DNA from: an uncultured Bacteroidia bacterium
GTDB lineage: Bacteria; Bacteroidota; Bacteroidia; Bacteroidales; F082
Reading direction: 5' to 3'
Assembly: GCA_913009755.1 (NCBI GenBank)
Contig: CAJVWU010000032.1
Location: forward strand, 1-41,576
Length of the DNA stretch: 41,576 nt
In this document: positions 29,808 through 37,796 of the stretch, piece after piece
Position numbering within the stretch: position 1 is the first letter of the stretch
Layout of the letters: each line of letters starts with the position of its first letter
Notes under the pieces: generated by a model
Told to the model about the DNA's origin: nothing
Seen by the model: only the letters and a program-made list of their open reading frames with translations
The model's database searches: none
Made by a program: the position numbers and the translations under genes

Positions 29808-31595
29808 TTAAAATTGCTGTAAATAAGCAGTGAGTAATTCATTAAACTCAAGCCCGCATTTTTTCCGGAGGCGATAACGGCTCATTTCAACAGCTTTCAG
29901 AGAAGTATTATTTAGTTCGGCAATTTCTTTTGATGACAGTTTCAACCTCAGCAAGGCACACAAACGCTCTTCATTTTTCGTCAGTTTGGGATATTTTTCT
30001 TTTAGGTTAATAAAAAAATCATGGTATGATTCGTCCACCCTGTTCTGGAATTCTTTTACATCCTGCTGAATATGCAGGCCTTGTTTGATGTGGTTGTTCA
30101 ATTCCATCATCTTACGGTTGCTTTTGTCATCCGGCCCTCCTGCAAGTTTTTGCAGTTCAAGGCTTAGTTCCCTTAACAATTTGTTTTTCTCAACCAGATG
30201 AAGGGCGAAATTTATCAGATCATGCTCTTTGCTTTTAAGTTTTAACTCCATTAACTCGTGTTGTGCCTTATGCAACTGTGCATCTTTCTCGTGCAGCAAC
30301 TTTTCCTTTTTGTTTTGTTGTCGCAACCTGACAATAATAAATACAGCGAGCATTACCACAAACACCATAAGGATGACAAGCAGATTCCGTTGGATCAGGT
30401 TTACTTTTCTCTCTTTGTCGAGTAAATGGATATTTTTATTTTGTGATTCAATTTCTTTTTCTCTGATGCTGTTCACAAATTCATTCTTCATATTGGCCAG
30501 TTGCTCCCTTTTTTTCTTCAGGGTGATGGAATCGGAATATCGGTTATAAGTTTTATAATATTGCAGTGACCTGTAAAAATCGCTTTTGGCTTCCATCGTC
30601 CGGCTTAATCCAAGTGATGATTGGGCAATATGTATCCAGTGCTGAGAATTTACTGCGATATCAAGGGCTTTCCGGAACGAAATTTCCGCTTCCTGGTAAT
30701 TCCCTGCTTTCAGGCTTTCATTGCCCATGAGGATAAGCAACTCCACTTTATTCTCAATATCATTGCTCCGGTTAAAAAGGGCAAGGCTTTTTTTGAAATA
30801 CCGGTAAGCTTCATCCGTATTGTTCTGCCGACTTTTTATCAGTCCGATATTTTCCAGGTTAATGGCCATATTTTGCTGGTTTCCCAACTCTCGGTTTATG
30901 TCAAGGCTTTGCTTGTATAGTTCCAGCGCTTTATCCGGTTTGTTCCGTAAACGATAAATCTCAGCCAGGTTATTCATGGCGATGGCTTCACCTTTTCTGG
31001 AACCTGTTTTCATCCATATTTCATTTGCTTTTTTAAAGTAATGCCCGGCTTCAACAAAGTTTTCGCGGTTAAAAAAAACACCGCCCAACCGGTTATAAAC
31101 ATCCGCTATCAATTCCTGATCACCAAGCTGAATGGCATTGTCCAATGCGCGTTGGAAATAACTGTTTGATTTGTCAAGGTCATAATTATTTTTATAATAC
31201 AGGTCACCCAAACCACTATAAACATTAACCAGATTTTTTTTATCATCAATCTCCAAAAAGATTTTTGCTGCAATCAGGTAGTAATTAATGGCGGGCTGGA
31301 AGTTATTTTTTTTCTCGAATAATTCACCCATTAACTTGTTGACCTTGGCGCGCATGGCCTTTGAACGATTTTCGTTGGCCAGCTTTAAAGCTTGCTTGTT
31401 ATACCCGATGGCTTTGTCAACATCGGAATCCCGGTATTGATAGGCCAGGTCATAAAATTCATTGATCTGGTCTAAAGAATCGGAACTGGGTATAGTATCT
31501 CCCGTCATCGTCTCAGCCCGGGCATAATGATGCAATGACAGACTCATCAAAAAAACAAACAACAACCTGACAAGACATTTAATCATAGAAACCAT
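29808..31595 (-). CDS. TPR-repeat membrane regulator with LuxR-type HTH
   Basis: A 595-residue protein. A signal peptide or leading membrane segment (about 5-25) precedes some seven tetratricopeptide repeats (about 45-370, for example EAIAMNNLAEIYRLRNKPDK). A single transmembrane helix (LLVILMVFVVMLAVFIIV, near 405-425) is followed by a coiled coil and a C-terminal LuxR/GerE-like helix-turn-helix (LTKNEERLCALLRLKLSSK then EIAELNNTSLKAVEMSRYRL). This domain order is common in Bacteroidota: an exported sensor part coupled to a DNA-binding domain across the inner membrane. The signal and target genes are unknown. ATG at 31595 or 31586 are both possible. Confidence 0.82.
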   Translation of the reverse strand: MVSMIKCLVRLLFVFLMSLSLHHYARAETMTGDTIPSSDSLDQINEFYDLAYQYRDSDVDKAIGYNKQALKLANENRSKAMRAKVNKLMGELFEKKNNFQPAINYYLIAAKIFLEIDDKKNLVNVYSGLGDLYYKNNYDLDKSNSYFQRALDNAIQLGDQELIADVYNRLGGVFFNRENFVEAGHYFKKANEIWMKTGSRKGEAIAMNNLAEIYRLRNKPDKALELYKQSLDINRELGNQQNMAINLENIGLIKSRQNNTDEAYRYFKKSLALFNRSNDIENKVELLILMGNESLKAGNYQEAEISFRKALDIAVNSQHWIHIAQSSLGLSRTMEAKSDFYRSLQYYKTYNRYSDSITLKKKREQLANMKNEFVNSIREKEIESQNKNIHLLDKERKVNLIQRNLLVILMVFVVMLAVFIIVRLRQQNKKEKLLHEKDAQLHKAQHELMELKLKSKEHDLINFALHLVEKNKLLRELSLELQKLAGGPDDKSNRKMMELNNHIKQGLHIQQDVKEFQNRVDESYHDFFINLKEKYPKLTKNEERLCALLRLKLSSKEIAELNNTSLKAVEMSRYRLRKKCGLEFNELLTAYLQQF

Positions 31596-31612
31596 GATGT
31601 TTTGAAACGATA

Positions 31613-31620
31613 CAAATGTA
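31613..31620 (-). promoter_or_regulatory. -7 box TACATTTG for the TPR-LuxR gene
   Basis: TACATTTG on the minus strand matches TAnnTTTG. A start near 31607 leaves a leader of about 12-21 bases, depending on whether the ATG at 31595 or 31586 is used. Confidence 0.4.
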
Positions 31621-31719
31621 GTTAATCATCCTGAATTTTAATGTCTTGTTTTATCTTAGGAAACCTTTACAAAACTCACCTTTTAATCCGTCTTTTCGTT
31701 AAATTCTTCTTCAGTCCTG

Positions 31720-32223
31720 TCAGTGCGGTTTATCGGCATTAATAAATTCAAGTGAAAGGGAATTCACGCAATAGCGTAAGCCCGTTGGTTCAGGACCGTC
31801 AGGGAACACATGCCCCAGGTGGCTTCCGCACCGGGCACATTTGATCTCAATGCGGCGCATGCCATAACTGGTATCAACTTCTTCAATGATGGCCTTCTTA
31901 TTCATCGCCGCATAAAAACTGGGCCAGCCCGATCCGGATTCATATTTACTATCGGAACTGAACAATTTGGCACCGCAGGCAGCACACGTGTAAGTGCCTT
32001 CTTTGTTGTGATTATAGTATTTCCCCGTAAAAGCCGGTTCGGTCCCACATTGGCGAAGTACCCGGTATTCTTCGGCAGAAAGTTCCTGTCTCCATTGTTC
32101 CTCCGTTTTTTCCACTTGTTTTTTTTCTTTCATATTTTCTTCAGAAGATTGTCCGTTAAGGTCCATTGAAAAAGTAATCATTACGGCCATTATAAATAAC
32201 AGCATCAAAGTATTTTTCATCAT
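31720..32223 (-). CDS. msrB: Exported peptide-methionine (R)-S-oxide reductase MsrB
   Basis: A 167-residue enzyme that reduces methionine-R-sulfoxide in proteins. Residues 1-25 form a signal peptide ([21 protein letters not shown]), so it works outside the cytoplasm. The MsrB domain (about 43-163) has both zinc-binding CxxC pairs (C80/C83 in CAACG and C129/C132 in CARCG), the substrate motif SGSGWPSF (97-103), GHVFPDGP, and the catalytic cysteine C152 in RYCVNSLSL. No resolving cysteine is obvious near residues 95-100, so recycling may use a thioredoxin-like partner directly. No MsrA domain is fused or adjacent. Confidence 0.92.
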   Translation of the reverse strand: MMKNTLMLLFIMAVMITFSMDLNGQSSEENMKEKKQVEKTEEQWRQELSAEEYRVLRQCGTEPAFTGKYYNHNKEGTYTCAACGAKLFSSDSKYESGSGWPSFYAAMNKKAIIEEVDTSYGMRRIEIKCARCGSHLGHVFPDGPEPTGLRYCVNSLSLEFINADKPH

Positions 32224-32340
32224 TGAATGATCAGTTTTAATGTTCGTCCGGTATCAATAACTGGAAAACACACTCCTTTGTTGTATTGCCGAATGTTAAA
32301 AAAAGGAGAATCTTCAAATCCAAAATCTCATGGATATGCT

Positions 32341-32348
32341 TAAATTTG
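32341..32348 (+). promoter_or_regulatory. -7 box TAAATTTG for the S9-type hydrolase
   Basis: TAAATTTG matches TAnnTTTG and gives a leader of about 30 bases before the ATG at 32385. Confidence 0.45.
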
Positions 32349-32384
32349 CGTTGAATTCATTTCGAAAAATCAAAAAGTATCATC

Positions 32385-33470
32385 ATGAAAACACTTAAAA
32401 TATTTTTATTGATTACCGCGTTCTCCCTGTTTGCATCGCCCCGGATTTTTTCACAGGATGTGAAAGAAGAGAAATCCAATTGCGTAGCACTTTCAAATCA
32501 GGTGGACAATATGAGGCACCGCTTCGACCGGCTTGATAAAGAACTTCAGGATTTGCTGTGGTACCAAAAGGTAGGGGATGTGGCTGTTATTGACAAGGTT
32601 TACATCACAGGGCCCCCCAACCCGCACTTTAAAAATCCGACGGCTATGGGCGTGAAGAACCCGGTGAAGTTCTGGTGTTATGTTTTTATCCCCAAAAACA
32701 TTGACCCTTCAAAAAAATACCCTTTGCTTGTTTTCCCCCACGGCGGCGTGCATGGTGACTTTACGACTTACTATCAACATATTATCCGTGAAATGATGTC
32801 GCAGGGATACCTTGTCATTGCACCCGAATACCGGGGGAGCACAGGTTATGGCAAGTCGTTTTATGAAAAAATTGACTATGGCGGCCTGGAAAACGGCGAT
32901 GTGTTTGCCGCCCGAAACTGGATGATTGCCAATTACAATTTTGTGGATAAAAACCGTGTGGGTATCATTGGCTGGAGCCACGGCGGCATGATTGCCCTGA
33001 TGAACATCTTTGCACATCCCAAAGATTACCAGGTGGCTTTTGCCGGTGTTCCGGTCAGCGACCTGATTGCCAGGATGGGTTACATGACACAGGACTACCG
33101 GGATCTTTATTCGGCGGATTATCACATTGGCAAAACAGTGAATGAGGATGTGGAAGAATACAAACGTCGGTCACCTGCCTGGAATGCCGATAAGCTGCAG
33201 ACCCCACTGCTCATCCACACCAACACCAGTGACGATGATGTGAACGTGCTTGAAGTGGAACATCTGATACAGGCCCTGAAAGCTGAAAACAAAAAATTTG
33301 AATACAAGATTTATCAGCATGTGGAAGGCGGCCATTCATTTGACCGGATTGACACGCAAAGGGCTCAAAAGATCAGGGTGAAAATCTACAAGTTCCTGGC
33401 ACAGTACCTCAACCCCCCGCAACCCATCAGCACCGCGGGAGAGCTGAAGAAGGCGGCGTACCGGTTTTGA
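32385..33470 (+). CDS. Exported prolyl-oligopeptidase-like (S9) alpha/beta hydrolase
   Basis: A 361-residue protein with a signal peptide (about 1-23). The alpha/beta-hydrolase domain starts near residue 95. The nucleophile is S198 in GIIGWSHGG, the acid lies in the D283-D285 run (NTSDDDV), and the catalytic histidine is H317 in VEGGHSF. The oxyanion region reads FPHGGVHG (about 117-124), and EYRGSTGYGKSFYE is typical of S9 family peptidases and acylaminoacyl peptidases. There is no seven-bladed propeller in front, so it is a short stand-alone form; an esterase activity is equally possible. The end of this gene marks the left border of the cassette-like region. Confidence 0.85.
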   Translation: MKTLKIFLLITAFSLFASPRIFSQDVKEEKSNCVALSNQVDNMRHRFDRLDKELQDLLWYQKVGDVAVIDKVYITGPPNPHFKNPTAMGVKNPVKFWCYVFIPKNIDPSKKYPLLVFPHGGVHGDFTTYYQHIIREMMSQGYLVIAPEYRGSTGYGKSFYEKIDYGGLENGDVFAARNWMIANYNFVDKNRVGIIGWSHGGMIALMNIFAHPKDYQVAFAGVPVSDLIARMGYMTQDYRDLYSADYHIGKTVNEDVEEYKRRSPAWNADKLQTPLLIHTNTSDDDVNVLEVEHLIQALKAENKKFEYKIYQHVEGGHSFDRIDTQRAQKIRVKIYKFLAQYLNPPQPISTAGELKKAAYRF

Positions 33471-33541
33471 GTGTTTTTGTTTTTAATTACGGGCACCGGA
33501 TAGACGCTAAATAATTTTTGAAAAACATGAATATATTGGAA

Positions 33542-33550
33542 GTTAGGCAC
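33542..33550 (+). repeat. GTTAGGCAC: left boundary box of cassette-like unit 1
   Basis: The sequence fits the integron recombination core GTTRRRY (GTTAGGC). Its exact reverse complement GTGCCTAAC lies at 35302-35310, at the end of the gene it precedes. In a circularised integron cassette these two would meet to form the outer stem of one attC site. AT-rich sequence begins here. Confidence 0.55.
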
Positions 33551-33575
33551 AAGGCGAAAAGACCAAAATTAGGAT

Positions 33576-35309
33576 ATGTTAAAAAGACAAGAAATAATAG
33601 ATTTCGATAAAATTTTCAAGGATGAAGATTATAACGAATACCTTGATAAAATAGATGACCTTCCAAAACCTTTGCTAATAAAGGCATCTACTTTTCTTCT
33701 TGGTTTTAACAGTTTTGACACTTTTGTACAAAAGCATAGAGAATTATTATCTAAATGGTTTGGCAAAGAGAACAATGCAATAGCAAATGAAATAAACCAA
33801 ACAATAAATAATTACATAAAAGAATCTGGTCACGAAATAATTATTATTAATCCTAGAACTAGTCTAACTCTTTTTGAAAATCTACTTTCAAGCGATAATA
33901 CCACTGAAACTATCAAAGATTCAGATTTTGAATTACTCCTATTCAAAATATATCTTGCACTAAATCAAAAACTCAACGAAAACGATAATTCAATTTCAGA
34001 AACAGCGAAAAAAAACAAAGATTATCCTGAGTTAATAAATTTGTCAATTGGAATGTCATTACCAACATTTGATATTACAAACTACGATATTACTTCAGTC
34101 TTTATTAGTCAAGTCTTACGAGCAATATATTTGTTTGAATTCTTAGAAGAGCACAAAGAATCAAAAGTTTTGCTCTCTGAGTTTTACAAAAGATTTGATG
34201 TTAATGGATATAAGCAGTATTTAGGAAAATTATTACCAATTTCAGGAAGTATTATTACAGCAAAAAAACAAGGGAATATAAATCTAGTAATTAAAGAAGA
34301 TAATGATTTCGAATCAAATGTAGCATTTTTAGAAAAATTAGCAGTTAATCATATTGTATATGAAAATGAGATACTTAAAGATTATTTAAATTTACGTGAG
34401 AACCCGATAGTCAGAATAGACAAAAATGTTTTTCAAATAATATTTCCTCTTTTTGCAATAGAAAAAATCTTCAATGGGCTCTATTTTTTGCTTAAAGAGA
34501 TTAATGACAATCTTACTGAGGAAAGCAAAATTAACCTAAGACAACTAATTACTTTTGATTTTTCAGAAAAGTATATTTTGTGTCAACTTCTTGATAATAT
34601 ATTTAGGAAGAAGTACTTCAAATTAAAAGGCATAGAAATGGGTTCACCTGGAGCTCCTGATTATTACATTAGAAACGGGAATAAGATTTTTATTTTTGAA
34701 TCAAAAGATATATTAATTAATGCTAAAATAAAGTCTAGTTATGATTTTAGTAAATACGAGAAAGCACTTAGAGAAAAACTATATTTTTATAATAATGGGA
34801 AAAATGAACAAGCAAAAGCGGTTAGGCAATTGATGAACTTTGCAAAACAATTGTTAACCAAAACTTTCAATGAAGATAAAAACTACAAACCAAATTCAAT
34901 TAAGATTTATCCTATAATTATATTGCATAACAGACAACTTGATATCTCGGGGCTAAATAATTTAATAAACATCTGGTATGAATGGGAGTTAGAGTTATTA
35001 AAATCAGAAGGAATTAATGTCTCAAATATTAGAAAAATCACAATTATCAATATTGACACATTACTTATATTTCAAGACCAAATATCTTCAGGTATCCTAA
35101 AACTAGATAAATTACTGAATGAATATCAAAATTGGATTGATAAAAACCTAATTGAAAAGAAGAAATTTAAAACCAAGAAAGATTATTATTCTGCAATTGA
35201 GGATTCCCTTGTATCTTTCAATATGTATATGTCTATAAGGTACAATTGGAAAACACCAAAAGAATTTGCAGATAAAGCATACTCATTAATAGAAAAGCCC
35301 AGTGCCTAA
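33576..35309 (+). CDS. Unrecognised 577-residue protein with possible PD-(D/E)XK nuclease core (cassette unit 1)
   Basis: I do not recognise the family. The protein is AT-rich-coded, acidic/lysine-rich, without signal peptide or membrane helices, and mostly alpha-helical in its first 340 residues. A plausible nuclease core lies at 355-380: GSPGAPDYYI, then KIFIFESKD. D362 followed after twelve residues by E375-S-K377 fits the D...ExK pattern of PD-(D/E)XK enzymes, flanked by beta-strand-like hydrophobic stretches, with a further strand-rich region near 442-500 (IYPIIILHN, KITIINIDTLLIF). The ATG at 33576 lies 25 bases after the left cassette box and the TAA lies inside the right box (35302-35310). 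A defence or DNA-processing role is inference from the motif and cassette setting only. Confidence 0.6.
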   Translation: MLKRQEIIDFDKIFKDEDYNEYLDKIDDLPKPLLIKASTFLLGFNSFDTFVQKHRELLSKWFGKENNAIANEINQTINNYIKESGHEIIIINPRTSLTLFENLLSSDNTTETIKDSDFELLLFKIYLALNQKLNENDNSISETAKKNKDYPELINLSIGMSLPTFDITNYDITSVFISQVLRAIYLFEFLEEHKESKVLLSEFYKRFDVNGYKQYLGKLLPISGSIITAKKQGNINLVIKEDNDFESNVAFLEKLAVNHIVYENEILKDYLNLRENPIVRIDKNVFQIIFPLFAIEKIFNGLYFLLKEINDNLTEESKINLRQLITFDFSEKYILCQLLDNIFRKKYFKLKGIEMGSPGAPDYYIRNGNKIFIFESKDILINAKIKSSYDFSKYEKALREKLYFYNNGKNEQAKAVRQLMNFAKQLLTKTFNEDKNYKPNSIKIYPIIILHNRQLDISGLNNLINIWYEWELELLKSEGINVSNIRKITIINIDTLLIFQDQISSGILKLDKLLNEYQNWIDKNLIEKKKFKTKKDYYSAIEDSLVSFNMYMSIRYNWKTPKEFADKAYSLIEKPSA

Positions 35310-35438
35310 CAGCAAATCATACCCCATAGCCGGTCAGTACATTTTTAGAAAAATGAGAAGAAATATTAACATACAAGTAATCAACAAAAATCCTGCAATC
35401 AAACGGCTACGTGGCATATTTGCAAACCGTTATGCGGC
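35302..35438 (+). repeat. attC-like recombination site between two cassette-like units
   Basis: It begins with GTGCCTAAC (contains RYYYAAC) and ends at GTTATGCGGC (35429-35438). Inside, GCAAAT (35312-35317) pairs with ATTTGC (35418-35423) and TAGCCG (35327-35332) with CGGCTA (35404-35409). The partly paired segment between them leaves C35318 unpaired, as expected for an extrahelical base. The central loop is about 70 bases. The outer box GTGCCTAAC is complementary not to the adjacent GTTATGCGGC but to GTTAGGCAC at 33542-33550, the start of its own unit, which is the hallmark of integron cassettes. Cleavage would fall at G35429/T35430. Confidence 0.6.
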
Positions 35439-35477
35439 ATTAAGTCGAAAAAACAATCAGATAAATTACAGGTATCA

Positions 35478-35509
35478 TTTGGATATATTCGAAGAATGAT
35501 ATATTTTTG
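35478..35509 (+). promoter_or_regulatory. Complete Bacteroidota promoter for the Fic gene
   Basis: TTTG (35478-35481), a spacer of 20 bases and TATTTTTG (35502-35509) match TTTG-N19/20-TAnnTTTG. Transcription would start near 35516, 19 bases before the ATG. The cassette-like unit thus brings its own host-type promoter. Confidence 0.6.
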
Positions 35510-35534
35510 TATTCGGATATAATAAGGATACGAA

Positions 35535-36629
35535 ATGGATAAACAGATAAAGAAGCTAAATTTTGATTTCAGTACAAATCAGAAAATTCTAAATCTGATT
35601 GCAAAGATTGATTTGTATAAAGGTAAATGGAATATTATCGAACGACAAGAGAATATTTACCTTAAAGAATTAAGAAAAATTGCAACGATCGAAAGTATCG
35701 GTTCTTCCACAAGAATTGAAGGCGGAACACTGACAGATAGTGAAATTACGGAATTATTGAATAATGTTAAAATCACAGAGCTAAAAACAAGAGACCAACA
35801 AGAAGTTATTGGATATTATGATACACTGGAACTTATTTATGATAATTATGAAAATATTCCATTGACTGAGAATTATATCAAACAGTTTCATCAAAATTTA
35901 TTAAAGTACAGCGACAAAGACACAAGGCACCGCGGACAATACAAGTCATTATCAAATAAAGTTGTTGCAAATTATCCGGGTGGAGTTCAAAAAGTAATAT
36001 TCAACACTACGGAAGTTCATCTCGTTGAAAGTGAAATGAATTCCCTGATCAACTGGACAAATAAACAATTTGAGAAACAAGAGATACATCCGTTAATTAT
36101 CATTGCTCATTTCATTTATGAATTCTTATCCATTCATCCGTTTCAAGATGGCAACGGAAGATTATCCAGACTTTTAACAACTTTACTGCTTCTGCAAAAT
36201 GACTATCTGTTTATTCAATACGCTTCATTTGAAAACTTGATAGAGAAATCAAAAAAAGAATATTATCAAGCGCTAATGGAAGGACAAAAAAATAGAAATC
36301 CGTCAGAAGCCGGACACGTCAAAAAGAATGAAAATATTTCAAAATGGATGGTATTCTTCCTTGACAAACTAAATGAACTAACACAAAAACTCGAAGCAAA
36401 ATATGACATCTTCAAATCAAAAGGCGGATATTTAAATGAAAGACAAAAATTAATAAAAGAATTCCTTTTGAAAAATCAGCCTTTAAAACTTTCGGACATA
36501 GCCAGGAAATTTGAAAATATCAATATTAATACCATAAAAAAAGACTTGCAATATTTGAAAAAAGAGCAGGTCATAACAAGTATTGGAAAAGGAAAAGGAA
36601 CCATTTATATAATTGAGAAACAAGAATAA
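35535..36629 (+). CDS. Fic-domain protein with inhibitory helix and C-terminal winged helix (cassette unit 2)
   Basis: A 364-residue Fic protein. The catalytic motif is HPFQDGNGRLSR (201-212), with H201 as catalytic base and both glycine-asparagine-glycine-arginine elements intact, so AMP transfer (or de-AMPylation) from ATP to a protein hydroxyl is expected. The N-terminal part contains S58-TRI-E62-G63, matching the inhibitory motif (S/T)xxxE(G/N), which keeps such enzymes quiet until relieved; no separate antitoxin is needed. The last ~60 residues (RQKLIKEFLLKNQPLKLSD on to the end) look like a winged helix. The gene has its own promoter and sits between the boxes GTTATGCGGC and GCCGCATAAC. 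Target protein unknown. Confidence 0.88.
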   Translation: MDKQIKKLNFDFSTNQKILNLIAKIDLYKGKWNIIERQENIYLKELRKIATIESIGSSTRIEGGTLTDSEITELLNNVKITELKTRDQQEVIGYYDTLELIYDNYENIPLTENYIKQFHQNLLKYSDKDTRHRGQYKSLSNKVVANYPGGVQKVIFNTTEVHLVESEMNSLINWTNKQFEKQEIHPLIIIAHFIYEFLSIHPFQDGNGRLSRLLTTLLLLQNDYLFIQYASFENLIEKSKKEYYQALMEGQKNRNPSEAGHVKKNENISKWMVFFLDKLNELTQKLEAKYDIFKSKGGYLNERQKLIKEFLLKNQPLKLSDIARKFENININTIKKDLQYLKKEQVITSIGKGKGTIYIIEKQE

Positions 36630-36631
36630 CG

Positions 36632-36641
36632 GCCGCATAAC
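36632..36641 (+). repeat. GCCGCATAAC: right box of cassette-like unit 2
   Basis: This is the exact reverse complement of GTTATGCGGC at 35429-35438, the left box of the same unit, and starts two bases after the Fic stop codon. It contains GCATAAC, a RYYYAAC core. The other half of the expected attC site is not visible; instead a small CCTGTCTGCC...ACAGGCAGG palindrome (36663-36683) and unrelated sequence follow, so the site seems truncated. Confidence 0.5.
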
Positions 36642-36709
36642 AAAGGCTCATAGTGTATGCCACCTGTCTGCCGAACAGGCAGGCAATTAGTTGTAAATAT
36701 GAAATTTAA

Positions 36710-36913
36710 ACATTAAATAAAGATGTTAAATTTGTCAGAGCTGTTGCGGAGGGTAACATGGTAGCTCTTCACACACATCAAAAATGGCCCGGAGGTGAAG
36801 AATACGTCACAATGGATTTTTTCAGATTTGACGAAAACGGGAAAATGGTTGAGCATTGGGATTCGATGCAACAAATTCCTGAAGTCTCCGAGAATGGGAA
36901 TACCATGTATTAG
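36710..36913 (+). pseudogene. 5'-truncated SnoaL-like (NTF2 fold) protein remnant
   Basis: An open frame without a start, ending TAG at 36911-36913, reads KDVKFVRAVAEGNMVALHTH, then YVTMDFFRFDENGKMVEHWD and QQIPEVSENGNTMY. The HTHQKW...DFFRF...GKMVEHWD order is that of small SnoaL-like proteins of about 120-150 residues; the N-terminal half is absent. The truncation point coincides with the right side of the cassette-like units. Confidence 0.6.
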
Positions 36914-37020
36914 TATCTGAAAACAGCAGAACATGTTTTTTTTAAAAAACACATTGCCAGAACAGAAAACGAAATTAAAATTACGGGCTGACCAGAAGTT
37001 GAATTAAAATTTTAAACGAT

Positions 37021-37770
37021 ATGAACTTAAATTTAGCAGTACTGATTGATGGTGACAACATACCCTCATCCTATGTAAAAGAGATGATGGAAGAAATAGC
37101 CAAATACGGAAATCCGACAATTAAGAGGATTTATGGTGACTGGACAAAACCCCATTTGTCAAAATGGAAAACCCTGCTGCTGGAAAACGCCATTACCCCG
37201 ATTCAGCAATACGGATATACAACCGGAAAGAATGCCACCGATTCGGCCATGATCATTGATGCTATGGATATTCTGTATTCCGAAAAAGTAAACGGGTTTT
37301 GTCTGGTTTCGAGCGACAGTGATTTTACAAGACTGGCAATCCGCCTCAGGGAAGCCGGCATGCAAGTCATTGGAATTGGTGAAAAAAAGACACCAAATCC
37401 CTTTATTGTTGCCTGTGACAAATTTATTTACATTGAGATTTTGAAAAACAAATCCAAAGAAACGGAAACTGAAAAAGAACTGACAAAAAATACGGTTGAT
37501 AAAATCACCGCTAAGGAAATTAATTTAATTGCAACAACGATTACGGATTTATCTGACGATGACGGATGGGCATTTTTGGGGGATGTCGGGAGTTTGCTGC
37601 AAAAGAAACAACCGAATTTTGATCCCAGAAACTATGGATTTCAAAAGTTAACACCATTAATTAAATCGATTGGAAAATTTGAAATTGAGCAACGGGAAAA
37701 TCCGAAAAGCCGGTATAAATTAATATTTGTAAAAAATAAAGATAAACGCAAAACAAGCACCCATAAATAG
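37021..37770 (+). CDS. NYN-domain RNase with C-terminal OST-HTH/LOTUS domain
   Basis: A 249-residue protein. Residues 1-150 form an NYN (PIN-like) nuclease domain: D10 in AVLIDGDN, D74 in NATDSAMIIDAMD, D80, and D99/D101 in VSSDSDFTRLA are the acidic metal-binding residues. GKNATDSAMIID and SSDSDF are typical of the LabA/DUF88 group. Residues about 160-245 (GWAFLGDVGSLLQKK, DPRNYGFQKLTPLI) match an OST-HTH/LOTUS RNA-binding domain, ending in a basic tail. RNA cleavage or processing is likely; the target is unknown. It lies just to the right of the cassette-like units and 26 bases before an SDR gene. Confidence 0.85.
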   Translation: MNLNLAVLIDGDNIPSSYVKEMMEEIAKYGNPTIKRIYGDWTKPHLSKWKTLLLENAITPIQQYGYTTGKNATDSAMIIDAMDILYSEKVNGFCLVSSDSDFTRLAIRLREAGMQVIGIGEKKTPNPFIVACDKFIYIEILKNKSKETETEKELTKNTVDKITAKEINLIATTITDLSDDDGWAFLGDVGSLLQKKQPNFDPRNYGFQKLTPLIKSIGKFEIEQRENPKSRYKLIFVKNKDKRKTSTHK

Positions 37771-37796
37771 TTCGTGGGATAGTACAAATCCATTTC

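Noticed and set aside
30229-30549. 106-codon cysteine-rich plus-strand frame
   Set aside because: It lies antisense to the coiled-coil part of the TPR-LuxR regulator and its composition is explained by that.
33542-36641. Insertion-sequence explanation for the inverted boxes
   Set aside because: There is no transposase, the two units have different boxes, and each box pairs with the other end of its own unit while the junction forms an extra hairpin, which fits cassettes better than a transposon.
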